From Bacillus pumilus (GTDB lineage: Bacteria > Bacillota > Bacilli > Bacillales > Bacillaceae), in the NCBI RefSeq assembly GCF_024498355.1, contig NZ_CP101833.1, forward strand, positions 1,717,001 through 1,781,000: DNA of 64,000 bases. The letters are read 5' to 3'. The translations under genes and the position numbers were made by a program. Of the stretch, positions 28,982 through 38,970 are shown in pieces (positions within the stretch are counted from its first letter, which is position 1; every line of letters starts with the position of its first letter). The notes below the pieces were generated by a model, which saw only the letters and a list, made by a program, of their open reading frames with translations, was not told the origin of the DNA and did not search any database.

Positions 28982-29054
28982 TGATTCAGCTCTTTTGCTT
29001 ATTTTCTAAATTTTTTGGCGAAAATGTAATACACATACACTGGAGGTGAGCGGA

Positions 29055-29180
29055 ATGAGAAGAAGAAAACGCCGTACATTTGAAGAGCTTGTGCTTGAAA
29101 ATAAGAAAGAATTATTAAGTAATGAGGAATTTTTAAACCAGCTAGAAGAAAAGTTGGAAGAGCGCTTTAGACAGAAATAA
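29055..29180 (+). CDS. FbpB-family small basic protein
   Basis: 41-aa strongly charged peptide: a basic N-terminus (MRRRKRRTFEELVLENKKEL) and an acidic/basic helical tail. It resembles FbpB-type small basic proteins, which assist the iron-sparing sRNA FsrA under Fur control in B. subtilis; no Fur box is evident here. GGAGGTGAGCG precedes the ATG. It lies between yneN and sspN and is too short for most ORF screens. Confidence 0.75.
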   Translation: MRRRKRRTFEELVLENKKELLSNEEFLNQLEEKLEERFRQK

Positions 29181-29228
29181 GTTATGTTTTATCCGTTTTC
29201 GTTCATCCTAAAGAAGAGGGAGGGATGA

Positions 29229-29375
29229 ATGATGGGTAGAGAGCATGATAAACAAGCACAGTTTACACCAGACCATTTAGGGACAAAACCTGTGGCGTAC
29301 AAACGCAATAAAGGTAAAAAGATGCATAATAAATCAAATGAACAGCCTGATGTGATACAGACGAAGGGCGAATAA
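29229..29375 (+). CDS. sspN: Small acid-soluble spore protein N
   Basis: 48-aa spore protein with the SspN signature: FTPDHLGTKPVAYKRNKGKK and the C-terminal VIQTKGE. GAGGGAGGGATGA precedes a double ATG (29229 or 29232). It is followed 12 nt later by tlp, as in B. subtilis, where both are made in the forespore. Confidence 0.93.
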   Translation: MMGREHDKQAQFTPDHLGTKPVAYKRNKGKKMHNKSNEQPDVIQTKGE

Positions 29376-29387
29376 TAGGAGGGAAGC

Positions 29388-29633
29388 ATGATGAATGGCA
29401 AGTCATATCAATCCAATCCAGATGATCGTTCTGATAATGTTGAAAAGCTCCAAGATATGATCGAGAACACGCTAGAAAATATTGATGAATCTGAAGCAGC
29501 GATGGCTCTTTCGACAGAGGAAGAACAGCAGATGATCAAGCAAAAAAATGAAAATCGCAGAACGAGTATTGACGCCATGCGTTCTGAGATAAAGGACGAA
29601 GAAGCAGCAAGAAAGAATGGCTATACCGAATAA
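29388..29633 (+). CDS. tlp: Small acid-soluble spore protein Tlp
   Basis: 81-aa thioredoxin-like spore protein of the Tlp family: NPDDRSDNVEKLQDMIENT and the conserved REN/QKNENR region with a helical C-terminus (REALDGMR-like RRTSIDAMRSEIKDEE). It is acidic and helical throughout. The double ATG at 29388/29391 follows AGGAGGGAAGC. It is in an operon with sspN. Confidence 0.95.
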   Translation: MMNGKSYQSNPDDRSDNVEKLQDMIENTLENIDESEAAMALSTEEEQQMIKQKNENRRTSIDAMRSEIKDEEAARKNGYTE

Positions 29634-29655
29634 ACCAGGGATTCCTGGTTTATTT
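29632..29655 (+). terminator. Terminator of sspN-tlp
   Basis: AAACCAGG and CCTGGTTT form an 8-bp stem with a 4-nt loop, followed by ATTTTA. Confidence 0.75.
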
Positions 29656-29736
29656 TATTGCCTCTTTTTAGAAGAACCTTTTGGAATGTGGTAAAATGGC
29701 AGAGACCTTAGGTTTCGATAGGAGAGCGATGAAAAC

Positions 29737-30159
29737 GTGTATGTATCCAAAAAAGAAATAGAAGTCCGTTATGCAGAAACAGATCAAATGGGCATCGTGT
29801 ATCATGCCAATTACTTAATTTGGATGGAAGTCGGCAGAACAGCGTTGATTAAAGAACTGGGATTTTCCTATGCGCAGCTAGAAGCAGACGGTGTCCTTGC
29901 ACCTGTTGTAGATCTTCAGGTTCGATATAAAAAACCATTACTGTACGGCGAAACCGCAATCATCCATACGTGGATTGAAGAATACAATGGTGTCAAAACG
30001 GTGTATGGCTATGAAATTCAAAAGCCTAATGGACAAACAGCTATTACGGGGACAACCTCACATATTTGTGTAGACAAAGACACCTTTAGACCTATTCAGT
30101 TTAGAAAAGCCTTTCCTGCCTGGCACAAAGTATACGAACAGTCGAAAAAGCAGGGTTAA
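29737..30159 (+). CDS. yneP: Hotdog-fold acyl-CoA thioesterase YneP
   Basis: 140-aa 4-hydroxybenzoyl-CoA thioesterase (YbgC/FcbC) type hotdog protein. The conserved catalytic stretch is RYAETDQMGIVYHANYLIW, with Asp in the active position. GTG 29737 is the start; AGGAGAG lies about 13 nt before it, longer than usual. The acyl-CoA substrate is unknown. yneQ follows after 3 nt, so the two are co-transcribed. Confidence 0.93.
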   Translation: MYVSKKEIEVRYAETDQMGIVYHANYLIWMEVGRTALIKELGFSYAQLEADGVLAPVVDLQVRYKKPLLYGETAIIHTWIEEYNGVKTVYGYEIQKPNGQTAITGTTSHICVDKDTFRPIQFRKAFPAWHKVYEQSKKQG

Positions 30160-30162
30160 TCT

Positions 30163-30474
30163 ATGGCATTTGGTATTAAAAGAAGCGATTTGAACGCATG
30201 GAAATCAGCTGTTCGGCAAGGGAAAGTCGCCTTTTTGACACACTATTGGCTTGATGACCGTTTTCCAAATGCCAATACCGTCACAAAGGCAGCGTGTCAG
30301 GATATGAAGCAATTAATGGCTTGGGGAGAAACACATGGATTAAAAAAAGAATGGATTCATGTTCGAGAAGGCTTTCCTCATTTTGACCTGATCGGTGAAT
30401 CGCAAGAAAGGATCTTGCAAAAGGAGCGGTCTTTAGGAAACATTCAGGAGTATGGACTATATATTGATGTATAA
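30163..30474 (+). CDS. yneQ: Conserved protein YneQ
   Basis: 103-aa soluble protein of unknown function, conserved next to yneP in Bacillus. Notable segments are THYWLDDRFPNANTVTKAAC and EWIHVREGFPHFDLIGESQ. It is translationally close to yneP (3-nt gap). A strong terminator follows. Confidence 0.9.
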   Translation: MAFGIKRSDLNAWKSAVRQGKVAFLTHYWLDDRFPNANTVTKAACQDMKQLMAWGETHGLKKEWIHVREGFPHFDLIGESQERILQKERSLGNIQEYGLYIDV

Positions 30475-30477
30475 AAC

Positions 30478-30511
30478 AAAAAAGATACCCGAGGGATGAG
30501 GTATCTTTTTT
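30478..30511. terminator. Bidirectional terminator
   Basis: AAAAAGATACC and GGTATCTTTTTT form an 11-bp stem between yneQ and yneR, which converge. Confidence 0.92.
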
Positions 30512-30512
30512 G

Positions 30513-30800
30513 TTATTCATAATGAAACTCTGGTTCTTTCACGGACTCGTTATAATCAATATGCAGATCATGGTTGTCAAAATACCAAATATCACTTTCC
30601 TCAATAAAGAAAGTAATACCTTCTAATTCAGCGGTTGCGCCTGCATTTTGAGGTTCATCTTTTGCGACGCCGAGAGAAAAGCCTTTTTGTACATTACTGC
30701 ACCCGCCATATCTCACAAAAAAGCGAACATGATCACCTTTTTCTAAATCCAGTTCATCCTTGTACCAATTGAGTGCATCATCTTTCATCGTTAATTTCAA
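30513..30800 (-). CDS. yneR: HesB/IscA-type protein YneR
   Basis: 95-aa HesB-fold protein related to A-type Fe-S carriers. It keeps only one cysteine (VRYGGCSNV), lacking the C-terminal CxC of IscA, so a classical cluster-carrier role is doubtful. TTG 30800 follows AAAAGGGG; this start gives the usual MKLTMKDDALNWYKDEL N-terminus. It is monocistronic on the minus strand. Confidence 0.9.
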   Translation of the reverse strand: MKLTMKDDALNWYKDELDLEKGDHVRFFVRYGGCSNVQKGFSLGVAKDEPQNAGATAELEGITFFIEESDIWYFDNHDLHIDYNESVKEPEFHYE

Positions 30801-30898
30801 TGTGATCGCCCCTTTTTGAAGTCATGCTGTTTTTTTACATGCAGAATGCAAAAACAGCTTTTCTGTACTTTTACCACATATTTAAACTTAATAAACGG

Positions 30899-31480
30899 CT
30901 AGAGCCATTTGATTTTCGGTTCAGTTTTGTTGAGAATTCGTTTGAGGTTGGCGATGTGTCTGTAGATCACAAAGCCAGCAAGAACGGCTACAACAATAAT
31001 TAAGAATAGGTCTTGGGTGAATATGCTGTAAATGAATGTATAGATTCCAGTCAGCATTGATGATAAAGACACATATTTACTAATGTATAAAAATAAGAAA
31101 AAAGCAGCGATCATTGTGATAAATAAGAACGGGGCATAAAATAGCAACACGCCGCCTGACGTAGCGACTGCTTTTCCCCCCTTAAATTTTGCAAAGACAG
31201 GAAAGCTGTGACCGATAACAGCAGCAACTCCTGCTAGTAAGGGATGAATGTCCAGCTGCATGAAAAACGGTAAAGCTGAAGCGAGAGTCCCCTTTAAAAT
31301 ATCAGCTGTAATAACGATAGACCCTGCTTTTACCCCAAGCGTACGAAATGCATTCGTCGCACCTAGGTTCCCGCTGCCATGTTCACGGATATCGATTCCC
31401 TTTGCAGCTTTCCCGACAATGAGACCGGATGGAATACTGCCGAGTAGATAAGCCAAAATAAACATCAAAGCAATTAACAT
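30899..31480 (-). CDS. plsY: Acyl-phosphate:glycerol-3-phosphate acyltransferase PlsY
   Basis: 193-aa membrane acyltransferase that makes lysophosphatidic acid from acyl-phosphate and glycerol-3-phosphate, the first step of phospholipid synthesis. Conserved motifs are [11 protein letters not shown] (about 15-25), [16 protein letters not shown] (about 36-51) and [18 protein letters not shown] (about 95-112). Six hydrophobic helices. ATG 31480 is chosen because it sits 8 nt after AAGGAG; ATG 31486 is too close. Confidence 0.97.
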   Translation of the reverse strand: MLIALMFILAYLLGSIPSGLIVGKAAKGIDIREHGSGNLGATNAFRTLGVKAGSIVITADILKGTLASALPFFMQLDIHPLLAGVAAVIGHSFPVFAKFKGGKAVATSGGVLLFYAPFLFITMIAAFFLFLYISKYVSLSSMLTGIYTFIYSIFTQDLFLIIVVAVLAGFVIYRHIANLKRILNKTEPKIKWL

Positions 31481-31634
31481 CTGCATAACTCCTTTATATT
31501 CTCCCTCTTGTCTTACATTTTAACATGATCTTATGAAAAACATGGCGATCTTTTTTTGAAAAAAGAGAAGGAGAATGAATTGAGCTTTGTTTTTCAGAAG
31601 AAATTCGCTAAAATAGAAGAAAAGGAGTGTCTGG

Positions 31635-32048
31635 ATGAATCATCCTACTAAACAAGAAATCGGTCGTATATTAAAGAGCAGCAAACGAATTGCTGTTGTT
31701 GGTTTATCAGATCAGCCGCACCGAACGTCTTATATGGTCTCAAAAGCGATGCAGGATGCCGGTTATGACATCATTCCGGTGAATCCAACGATTGATGAAG
31801 CACTTGGCGTAAAATCGGTCGCGTCTTTAAAAGACATTCAAGAGCCTGTTGATATTGTCAATGTCTTTAGACGTTCAGAATTTTTACCTGAGGTGGCAAA
31901 AGAATTTCTTGAAATGGACGCACCTGTTTTTTGGGCACAGCAAGGCGTATATCACGAAGAAGCGAAAAGATTGATTGAGCAAAAAGGGAAAGTGGCCATC
32001 ATGGATTTATGCATTAAAGTGGCTCATGCTATGACAAAAACTCATTAA
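31635..32048 (+). CDS. yneT: CoA-binding protein YneT
   Basis: 137-aa Rossmann-fold CoA-binding protein. The nucleotide-binding motif is IAVVGLSDQPHRTSYMVSKA (about 19-38), followed by DIIPVNPTIDEALGVKSV. Its role is not established; the family is thought to bind CoA or acyl-CoA. AAAGGAGTG precedes the ATG. It is divergent from plsY. Confidence 0.93.
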   Translation: MNHPTKQEIGRILKSSKRIAVVGLSDQPHRTSYMVSKAMQDAGYDIIPVNPTIDEALGVKSVASLKDIQEPVDIVNVFRRSEFLPEVAKEFLEMDAPVFWAQQGVYHEEAKRLIEQKGKVAIMDLCIKVAHAMTKTH

Positions 32049-32054
32049 ATCGTC

Positions 32055-32082
32055 AAAAATCCTTGAAAAACCAAGGATTTTT
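32055..32082 (+). terminator. Terminator of yneT
   Basis: AAAAATCCTTG and CAAGGATTTTT form an 11-bp stem with a 6-nt loop. The remaining 380 bases up to parE hold only the promoter described below; no supported gene is seen. Confidence 0.92.
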
Positions 32083-32237
32083 ACTTTTTTGTTGCAGAAA
32101 TATATTTGCGATTCTAGAAGAAAGCGATAAAATAAGGCGACAGGGACATATCGATGACCTTGCATATCGAGAAAAAGAGCGATAAGATAAAGACGGAACA
32201 CACGTTCTGTTTTGCTAAAACCATCATATGATTGCAT

Positions 32238-32266
32238 TTGGCTTATGAAACAGTCTTGTTTATAAT
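32238..32266 (+). promoter_or_regulatory. Sigma-A promoter of parE-parC
   Basis: TTGGCT and a perfect TATAAT are separated by 17 nt, about 200 nt upstream of parE, so the transcript would have a long leader. Confidence 0.55.
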
Positions 32267-32464
32267 GGACTTCTAGTTCTGATTGCAGAATATGGGCCAT
32301 TCTCATAGTCATGCAAAAGAGCATGTATAGCTGAATCACACATGCATGGTGATGATGCAGCTTATTAAAGTGGACAGTAATGAGCAGCATGATCATCATT
32401 AAAATCTAGAGAGATCATTTGATGATTAGCCGGTTATGTTTGTTAGTGAAAGGGGATTAAGCAT

Positions 32465-34432
32465 TTGGTTAAAAAGCAGCAAGTAGATTATAACGATGAT
32501 TCTATTCAGGTGCTAGAGGGGCTTGAAGCGGTCCGTAAACGTCCAGGTATGTATATTGGATCTACGGATTCACGCGGTCTTCATCACCTTGTCTATGAGA
32601 TTGTAGATAACTCTGTCGATGAAGTGCTCGCTGGCCATGGAGATCATATCATTGTCAAAATACATAAAGATAACAGCATTTCCGTCCAAGATAAAGGACG
32701 AGGAATGCCTACTGGTATGCATAAGCTTGGAAAACCGACACCTGAGATCATTTTAACTGTCCTGCACGCAGGCGGAAAATTTGGTCAAGGCGGATATAAA
32801 ACAAGTGGTGGACTTCACGGGGTTGGGGCATCTGTTGTAAACGCACTGTCAGAATGGCTCACTGTAACAATTGAACGAGATGGCTTTATTTATCACCAGC
32901 GATTTGAACACGGCGGCAAGCCAGTAACATCACTTGAAAAAATCGGGAAAACGAAAAAGACAGGAACACTGATTCATTTTAAGCCAGACCCAACAATGTT
33001 CAGTGTCACCACCTATAATTTCGATACATTATCAGAACGTTTAAGAGAATCAGCCTTTTTATTAAAAGGGTTAAAAATAGAGCTGATCGATGAACGGCAC
33101 GATGTACAAGAAACCTTTTATTATGAGACGGGCATCGAAGCATTCGTAGCTTATTTAAATGAGGAAAAAGATGTACTTAGTGAAGTCGTCTCGTTTGAAG
33201 GGGAGCATCAGTCCATTGAAGTAGATTTTGCTTTTCAATTCAATGATGGCTACTCAGAAAATATCCTTTCCTTTGTCAATAACGTAAGAACAAAAGATGG
33301 CGGTACGCATGAGTCTGGTGCAAAAACAGCAATGACGAGAGCCTTTAATGAATATGCACGCAAAGTAACTCTTTTAAAAGAAAAAGACAAAAATTTAGAA
33401 GGCACTGATATTCGAGAAGGACTGTCTGCCATTATTTCTGTCAGAATTCCTGAAGAGCTGCTTCAATTTGAAGGACAAACAAAAGGAAAGCTTGGGACAA
33501 GTGAGGCACGGTCATCTGTTGACACTGTTATTTCTGAAAAACTTGCTTATTTTCTTGAAGAAAACCGGGAAACGGCGACTCTTCTTGTGAAAAAGGCCAT
33601 TAAAGCACAGCAGGCAAGAGAAGCTGCTAGAAAAGCAAGAGAAGAAGCGAGGAGCGGCAAGAAACGTAAAAAGTCCGAAGCGACGTTAAGCGGGAAATTA
33701 ACACCTGCTCAATCTAGAAACCCGGCAAGAAACGAACTGTACCTAGTAGAGGGCGACTCAGCGGGTGGATCAGCAAAGCAAGGACGTGACCGAAAGTTCC
33801 AAGCGGTGCTTCCGCTTCGAGGGAAGGTCATTAACACTGAAAAGGCGAAGCTTGCTGATATTTTCAAAAACGAAGAAATCAACACCATTATCCATGCAAT
33901 CGGTGGTGGCGTCGGTGTCGATTTTAATGTAGAAGACATCAATTATGACAAAATTGTGATCATGACAGATGCGGATACGGATGGTGCGCATATCCAAGTG
34001 CTTCTGCTTACGTTCTTCTATCGCTATATGAAGCCGCTGATTGAGCATGGGAAAGTATTTATTGCACTTCCTCCGCTATATAAAGTCAGCAAAGGCTCAG
34101 GGAAGAAAGAAGTTATTGAGTATGCATGGTCTGATGAAGAAATGGATGGCGTACTCAAGAAAGTTGGAAAAGGGTATACGATTCAGCGCTATAAAGGTTT
34201 AGGTGAAATGAATGCCGACCAGCTATGGGAAACGACAATGAATCCAGAGTCGAGAACACTTGTCAGAGTAAAAATCGATGATGCTGCACGAGTGGAACGC
34301 CGCGTCACGACACTTATGGGTGACAAAGTAGAACCGCGCCGTAAATGGATTGAAAAGAATGTCGCCTTTGGACTTGATGAGGAAAGCAACATTCTTGAAA
34401 ATGAAAACTTGTCGCTAGCTGAGGAGGTTTAA
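32465..34432 (+). CDS. parE: DNA topoisomerase IV subunit B
   Basis: 655-aa ATPase subunit of topoisomerase IV, which separates daughter chromosomes. It has the GHKL ATPase domain ([14 protein letters not shown], and [15 protein letters not shown]), and the Toprim domain with [15 protein letters not shown] and [11 protein letters not shown] 32465 lies 11 nt after AAAGGGGAT. The parC start is 2 nt past the stop, so the two are coupled. Short compared with GyrB in the tail, as usual for ParE. Confidence 0.98.
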   Translation: MVKKQQVDYNDDSIQVLEGLEAVRKRPGMYIGSTDSRGLHHLVYEIVDNSVDEVLAGHGDHIIVKIHKDNSISVQDKGRGMPTGMHKLGKPTPEIILTVLHAGGKFGQGGYKTSGGLHGVGASVVNALSEWLTVTIERDGFIYHQRFEHGGKPVTSLEKIGKTKKTGTLIHFKPDPTMFSVTTYNFDTLSERLRESAFLLKGLKIELIDERHDVQETFYYETGIEAFVAYLNEEKDVLSEVVSFEGEHQSIEVDFAFQFNDGYSENILSFVNNVRTKDGGTHESGAKTAMTRAFNEYARKVTLLKEKDKNLEGTDIREGLSAIISVRIPEELLQFEGQTKGKLGTSEARSSVDTVISEKLAYFLEENRETATLLVKKAIKAQQAREAARKAREEARSGKKRKKSEATLSGKLTPAQSRNPARNELYLVEGDSAGGSAKQGRDRKFQAVLPLRGKVINTEKAKLADIFKNEEINTIIHAIGGGVGVDFNVEDINYDKIVIMTDADTDGAHIQVLLLTFFYRYMKPLIEHGKVFIALPPLYKVSKGSGKKEVIEYAWSDEEMDGVLKKVGKGYTIQRYKGLGEMNADQLWETTMNPESRTLVRVKIDDAARVERRVTTLMGDKVEPRRKWIEKNVAFGLDEESNILENENLSLAEEV

Positions 34433-34434
34433 AC

Positions 34435-36873
34435 ATGGCACAACAAGAACGATTTCATGATTTACCATTAGAAGAAGTGATTGGAGACCGGTTTGGTCGC
34501 TATAGTAAATATATTATCCAAGACCGTGCGCTTCCAGATGCACGCGATGGACTAAAACCTGTACAACGAAGAATTTTATATGCGATGTACGCAGAAGGAA
34601 ACACACAAGATAAAAACTTCCGTAAAGCTGCCAAAACAGTTGGTAACGTCATTGGTAACTACCATCCGCACGGTGACTCATCTGTTTATGAAGCCATGGT
34701 CAGAATGAGTCAGGAATGGAAAGTACGAAATGTGCTGATTGAGATGCATGGGAATAACGGAAGTATTGACGGAGATCCTCCTGCTGCCATGCGTTATACA
34801 GAAGCAAGACTTAGTGCGATTGCTTCAGAGCTTTTAAAAGATTTAGACAAGGAAACAGTCGAATTTGTCGCAAACTTTGATGATACAAGTAAAGAACCGG
34901 TTGTATTACCAGCGATGTTTCCAAACCTTCTAGTAAATGGATCAACAGGAATTTCAGCTGGTTATGCGACCGATATTCCTCCGCATCACCTGGGAGAAGT
35001 GATTGATGGGGTCATTAAACGAATCGAACAGCCGCACTGTACGGTTGAGGAATTAATGACAGTCATTAAAGGACCAGATTTCCCAACAGGCGGTATTATT
35101 CAAGGTGTGGACGGCATTAAGAAGGCTTATGAAACGGGAAAAGGAAAGATTATGATTCGCGGAAAAGCGGAGATTGAAACCATTCGCGGCGGACGCCAGC
35201 AAATCGTGATCACAGAAATCCCTTATGAAGTCAATAAAGCCAACCTTGTGAAAAAGATGGACGAGTTCCGAATTGAAAGAAAAGTAGAAGGTATTTCAGA
35301 GGTTCGAGATGAGACAGACCGTACTGGACTTCGAATTGTTGTAGAGCTGAAAAAAGAAGCTGATGCAAATGGTGTCTTGAATTTCTTATATAAAAATTCT
35401 GATTTGCAAATCCCGTATAACTTTAATATGGTTGCGATACATAATCGAAGACCGACCTTAATGACGCTCACAACAATACTTGATGCATATATTGCCCATC
35501 AAAAAGAAGTGGTAACGAACCGCTCAGCATATGAGCTTCGAAAAGCGAAGGAACGTCATCATATTGTAGATGGTTTAATTAAGGCCCTTTCCATCTTAGA
35601 TGAAGTGATTGCGACAATCCGCTCGTCTAATGATAAGCGTGATGCGAAAAATAACTTAATGGAGAAATATGACTTTACAGAAGCCCAGTCAGAAGCGATT
35701 GTTTCTCTCCAATTATATCGTTTAACGAATACAGATATTACGCAATTAAGAGACGAAGCAAGTGAGCTTGACGTGCGTATAGCAGAACTTGAAGACATTT
35801 TAGGGAACGAGAAAAAGCTGCTAAAAGTGATTACGACCAGTTTGAAAAAGCTCAAAAAAACTTATGCTGATGAGAGACGATCTGTCATTGAGGAAAAGAT
35901 CGAGGAAATTAAGATTAACCTTGAAGTGATGATCGCATCAGAGGATGTATACGTTACGGTCACGAAGGATGGATACATCAAACGGACAAGCCAGCGCTCC
36001 TATGCCGCATCTAACGGGAAGGACTTTGGCATGAAGGATACAGACCGGCTGATTCATCAGTTTGAAATGAATACAACGGATGTTCTTCTTTTGTTTACGA
36101 ATAAAGGGAGCTACATTTATTGTCCGGTTCATCAGCTACCAGATATACGCTGGAAAGACATGGGCCAGCATATTACGAATATTATTTCGATTGATCGTGA
36201 TGAATCTATTCAAAAAGCGATTCCAATTAAAGAATTTGATGAATCGTCCTATCTGGTGTTCTTTACAAAAGGCGGTATGGTGAAGAAAACAGAGCTTCTC
36301 CAATATAAAGCGCAGCGATATTCAAAACCGCTCGTCGCCTTGAATCTAAAAGGTGATGATGAACTCATAGATGTTCACGTCACAACAGGACAGCAAGAAT
36401 TGTTTATTGCAACGAAAAATGGTTATGGATTGTGGTTTGATGAAGAAGAAGTGAGCGTTGTAGGCCCAAGAGCGGCTGGTGTCAAAGGAATCAACTTGAA
36501 GGAAGGGGACGAGGTGGTCTCTGGACAAATTATTGATCCGAAGAACGATGTCTTAGTTTTGACGACACAAAGAGGTGCCGTGAAGCGAATGAACCTCTCT
36601 GAATTTGATAAGACATCAAGAGCCAAACGCGGAGTGCTCATGCTAAGAGAATTAAAGAAAAACCCGCACCGTATTGTGGCTGTGATCGCTGCATCTTTGC
36701 ACGATACACTTGAGATTGATACGGAAAAGGGTGCCATGATTCCGCTTGATATCTCTACTTTAAGAGCGAATGATCGTTATAGCAATGGATCATTTATTGT
36801 AGATGAGGAGGAGCAGGGAGAAGTGACCCATGTCCTTCTATCACCGGAATCTACTCCAGATGAGAATAAATAA
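34435..36873 (+). CDS. parC: DNA topoisomerase IV subunit A
   Basis: 812-aa breakage-reunion subunit. The quinolone-determining region [18 protein letters not shown] and the catalytic tyrosine in [11 protein letters not shown] are intact. The C-terminal half has the beta-pinwheel repeats that bind DNA (for example GTPKTTLEEY-like [17 protein letters not shown]). ATG 34435 follows GAGGAGG. It forms an operon with parE and ends at a GC-rich terminator. Confidence 0.98.
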   Translation: MAQQERFHDLPLEEVIGDRFGRYSKYIIQDRALPDARDGLKPVQRRILYAMYAEGNTQDKNFRKAAKTVGNVIGNYHPHGDSSVYEAMVRMSQEWKVRNVLIEMHGNNGSIDGDPPAAMRYTEARLSAIASELLKDLDKETVEFVANFDDTSKEPVVLPAMFPNLLVNGSTGISAGYATDIPPHHLGEVIDGVIKRIEQPHCTVEELMTVIKGPDFPTGGIIQGVDGIKKAYETGKGKIMIRGKAEIETIRGGRQQIVITEIPYEVNKANLVKKMDEFRIERKVEGISEVRDETDRTGLRIVVELKKEADANGVLNFLYKNSDLQIPYNFNMVAIHNRRPTLMTLTTILDAYIAHQKEVVTNRSAYELRKAKERHHIVDGLIKALSILDEVIATIRSSNDKRDAKNNLMEKYDFTEAQSEAIVSLQLYRLTNTDITQLRDEASELDVRIAELEDILGNEKKLLKVITTSLKKLKKTYADERRSVIEEKIEEIKINLEVMIASEDVYVTVTKDGYIKRTSQRSYAASNGKDFGMKDTDRLIHQFEMNTTDVLLLFTNKGSYIYCPVHQLPDIRWKDMGQHITNIISIDRDESIQKAIPIKEFDESSYLVFFTKGGMVKKTELLQYKAQRYSKPLVALNLKGDDELIDVHVTTGQQELFIATKNGYGLWFDEEEVSVVGPRAAGVKGINLKEGDEVVSGQIIDPKNDVLVLTTQRGAVKRMNLSEFDKTSRAKRGVLMLRELKKNPHRIVAVIAASLHDTLEIDTEKGAMIPLDISTLRANDRYSNGSFIVDEEEQGEVTHVLLSPESTPDENK

Positions 36874-36881
36874 GCAAACGA

Positions 36882-36914
36882 AAACCCCCTGAGATAGACA
36901 GGGGGTTAATTTTT
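36882..36914 (+). terminator. Terminator of parE-parC
   Basis: AACCCCCTG and CAGGGGGTT form a 9-bp stem with a 7-nt loop, followed by AATTTTTA. Confidence 0.88.
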
Positions 36915-36928
36915 ATAATTTGGGTCAT

Positions 36929-37054
36929 TTAGCTCTCGTGGTTGCCGAACAAGCTTGTAATGGCGTGAACCACTTCTATTCCTTGGTAGACGAAAAGTGA
37001 AAGTGAAGTGACAGAGAACAGACCTACAATGAATAATCTTAAGAAAAATAACAT
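36929..37054 (-). CDS. 41-aa single-pass membrane peptide
   Basis: MLFFLRLFIVGLFSVTSLSL begins a hydrophobic helix, followed by a short amphipathic tail ending FGNHES. GGGAGG lies 9 nt before the ATG on the minus strand. It starts 43 nt downstream of the 109-aa membrane protein gene in the same direction, so the two may form an operon. No family is recognised. It could be a small regulatory membrane peptide; that is inference. Confidence 0.6.
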   Translation of the reverse strand: MLFFLRLFIVGLFSVTSLSLFVYQGIEVVHAITSLFGNHES

Positions 37055-37097
37055 CGTGTAAAACCTCCCAATTTTTGTTTTGATTTAAATGGTTGGG

Positions 37098-37427
37098 TTA
37101 AACACGAGCTGCTCGGAAATAAGAAGATTGATAGAACACTGCAAGTAAATGCTTCTTTTTCCGGTCAAATCGATCAGTATAAGTGATGCGTGCAAATCCA
37201 GCTGTCATACTGCCAATGATCAGCAGTGCTGTAAATGCGGCAAATACTGCGTTCACATGTTTCTTTTCATCGCCTGTTGTCTGAACGATTTTTATTTCAT
37301 GTGATTCTTGATCGGCAACCACTTTTGCATGATGGTATACCTGAACGGAATGAGGCATTGAGAACAAATGAAAACTTGCCAGTGCTATGAATAAGACAGC
37401 TAATTTTAACAGCATATTTTTTTTCAT
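37098..37427 (-). CDS. Small two-helix membrane protein
   Basis: 109-aa protein with two hydrophobic segments, residues 5-25 and about 63-84, and a hydrophilic loop between (QVYHHAKVVADQESHEIKIV). The C-terminus is basic. The N-terminal segment could be a signal peptide. ATG 37427 lies 8 nt after GGAGGGG; the in-frame GTG at 37436 is rejected. No family is recognised. It is followed by the 41-aa membrane peptide gene. Confidence 0.65.
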   Translation of the reverse strand: MKKNMLLKLAVLFIALASFHLFSMPHSVQVYHHAKVVADQESHEIKIVQTTGDEKKHVNAVFAAFTALLIIGSMTAGFARITYTDRFDRKKKHLLAVFYQSSYFRAARV

Positions 37428-37590
37428 TTTTCTCACCCCTCCCTGTTTATTTTCATGATCTTACCACGTTTTCAGTTATTTGAAAAGTCTTGTTTTTTTA
37501 CTTTCCCTCATTTAAAATGCTGTAAACATCAGGACATATATAGGACTGTTTCACTTCGTGAAAGGTTTCAATTTTATTTTTTAAATTTAA

Positions 37591-37622
37591 AAAAAGTGCC
37601 ATGATGAGAATCTGGCACTTTT
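37591..37622 (-). terminator. Terminator of the MFS gene
   Basis: AAAAGTGCCA and TGGCACTTTT form a 10-bp stem with an A-rich left flank, giving a T-run on the minus strand right after the stop. Confidence 0.85.
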
Positions 37623-38794
37623 CAGTGAGAATGTAATGAATGAGGTTTTGCTACAGCTTTTGTAAAGATTCCCGCAATACAAATAGCGAATAGAACAAAT
37701 ATAAAGGCATGAAGCAGTCCTACCTCATTGGCGAGCAGTCCTAAAATTGGTGGCCCAGAAAGGGAGGCTGTGTAACCAGATAAGGTCACAATGCTGACGC
37801 GTTTGACGGCGTAGCGGCTATCATCCCCAGCTGCCGAAATGGTCAGTGGGAAGCCTAAAGAAGCGCCAAGTCCCCATAAAAAGATGGATATCATACACAC
37901 TACGAGTGAAATCTTTAAAATGACTAACAATAGTCCTGCAGCAGCTGAAAAAATAGCGACTCTTAGCAATAACACCCTGCCAAAGCGATCAATTAAACGT
38001 CCGCTAATCAGTCGTCCACTAATCATCCCGCATAAAAATAAAGCATAGATGACGGTACTTATGGAATGTGAAACCTGGTAGCCATCTACCATCGCAAGTG
38101 GAATCCAATCATTTGCAGAGCCTTCTACAAATGCAAGACATAAGGCGATCATCGCAAGAGATATCGTCCGTTTGTTCAGCCATGCCGCATGAGAACCATC
38201 AACTGTTTTTGTTTGCTTCTCAAGATGATCCTTTCCTGTCCCGTGGGGAATAAACCGTGTACAAATCAAAATGCTGAGAAAGAAAAGAATGGCAATGATC
38301 AGAAGATGAATCAACACAGATACCCCTAGATGGATAAAGAGAATCCCAGCACCTGCACCGATTAACGTGCCAATGCTGAAGGAAGCGTGCAAAATAGGCA
38401 GGATGGTTTTCCTGATGTTGTACTCAATTTCCGTCCCTTCTAAGTTCATGGCCACATTGCACATGCCTGAGCCCGCTCCAAAAAGAAAAAGACCGGCAGT
38501 GACCACAAGGGTAGAAGAGAGCGTTGAACCAGTGGCGAGAGTCATGAATCCAGTGAACATCAAAAAAGCGCTGATCACAATGGCCACTCGTCCGCCTTTT
38601 TTACGAACGAATATATTGGAAAGGACAAGTCCAACAATAGAACCAACAGATAAGCCAAGTAAAATAAGACCCATTGTCCCTGTATTCGCTTGTAATAGAT
38701 CTCTGACTTCCGGTGTCCGTGAAAACCATGTAGAGATGGAGATCCCAGACATCGTAAAAATGACAATAATCGCTTTATACCACTTTAATTCCAT
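37622..38794 (-). CDS. MFS transporter
   Basis: 390-aa major facilitator with twelve predicted helices in two halves joined by a hydrophilic loop (around residues 180-205, HGTGKDHLEKQTKTVDGS). The intra-half motif is SGRLISGRLIDRFGRVLLLR (about 250-270). It resembles the YbjJ/FucP-like family in which EGSANDWIPLAMVDGYQVSH is typical. Substrate unknown. It is divergent from the dehydrogenase gene downstream; the 170-base gap could hold a shared control region. Confidence 0.8.
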   Translation of the reverse strand: MELKWYKAIIVIFTMSGISISTWFSRTPEVRDLLQANTGTMGLILLGLSVGSIVGLVLSNIFVRKKGGRVAIVISAFLMFTGFMTLATGSTLSSTLVVTAGLFLFGAGSGMCNVAMNLEGTEIEYNIRKTILPILHASFSIGTLIGAGAGILFIHLGVSVLIHLLIIAILFFLSILICTRFIPHGTGKDHLEKQTKTVDGSHAAWLNKRTISLAMIALCLAFVEGSANDWIPLAMVDGYQVSHSISTVIYALFLCGMISGRLISGRLIDRFGRVLLLRVAIFSAAAGLLLVILKISLVVCMISIFLWGLGASLGFPLTISAAGDDSRYAVKRVSIVTLSGYTASLSGPPILGLLANEVGLLHAFIFVLFAICIAGIFTKAVAKPHSLHSH

Positions 38795-38970
38795 CTAATC
38801 CCTCACATTTAATGATATATATGACAGAACAAATCTACTCGATTATAAATGAGACTTCCTGATTCGTAAATAACATAAGGGAGGATCATACTGAAATTTT
38901 AGTCAAAAGAAATGAAGCCTTCACAATGCTTCTAGTGAAAGGTAAAATCAAGACAAAGGGGGCGGGTTTT

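Noticed and set aside
32007..32399. 130-aa minus-strand frame between yneT and parE
   Set aside because: Overlaps the yneT end and its terminator, has no ribosome binding site, and its composition (His-rich, low complexity start) does not look like protein.
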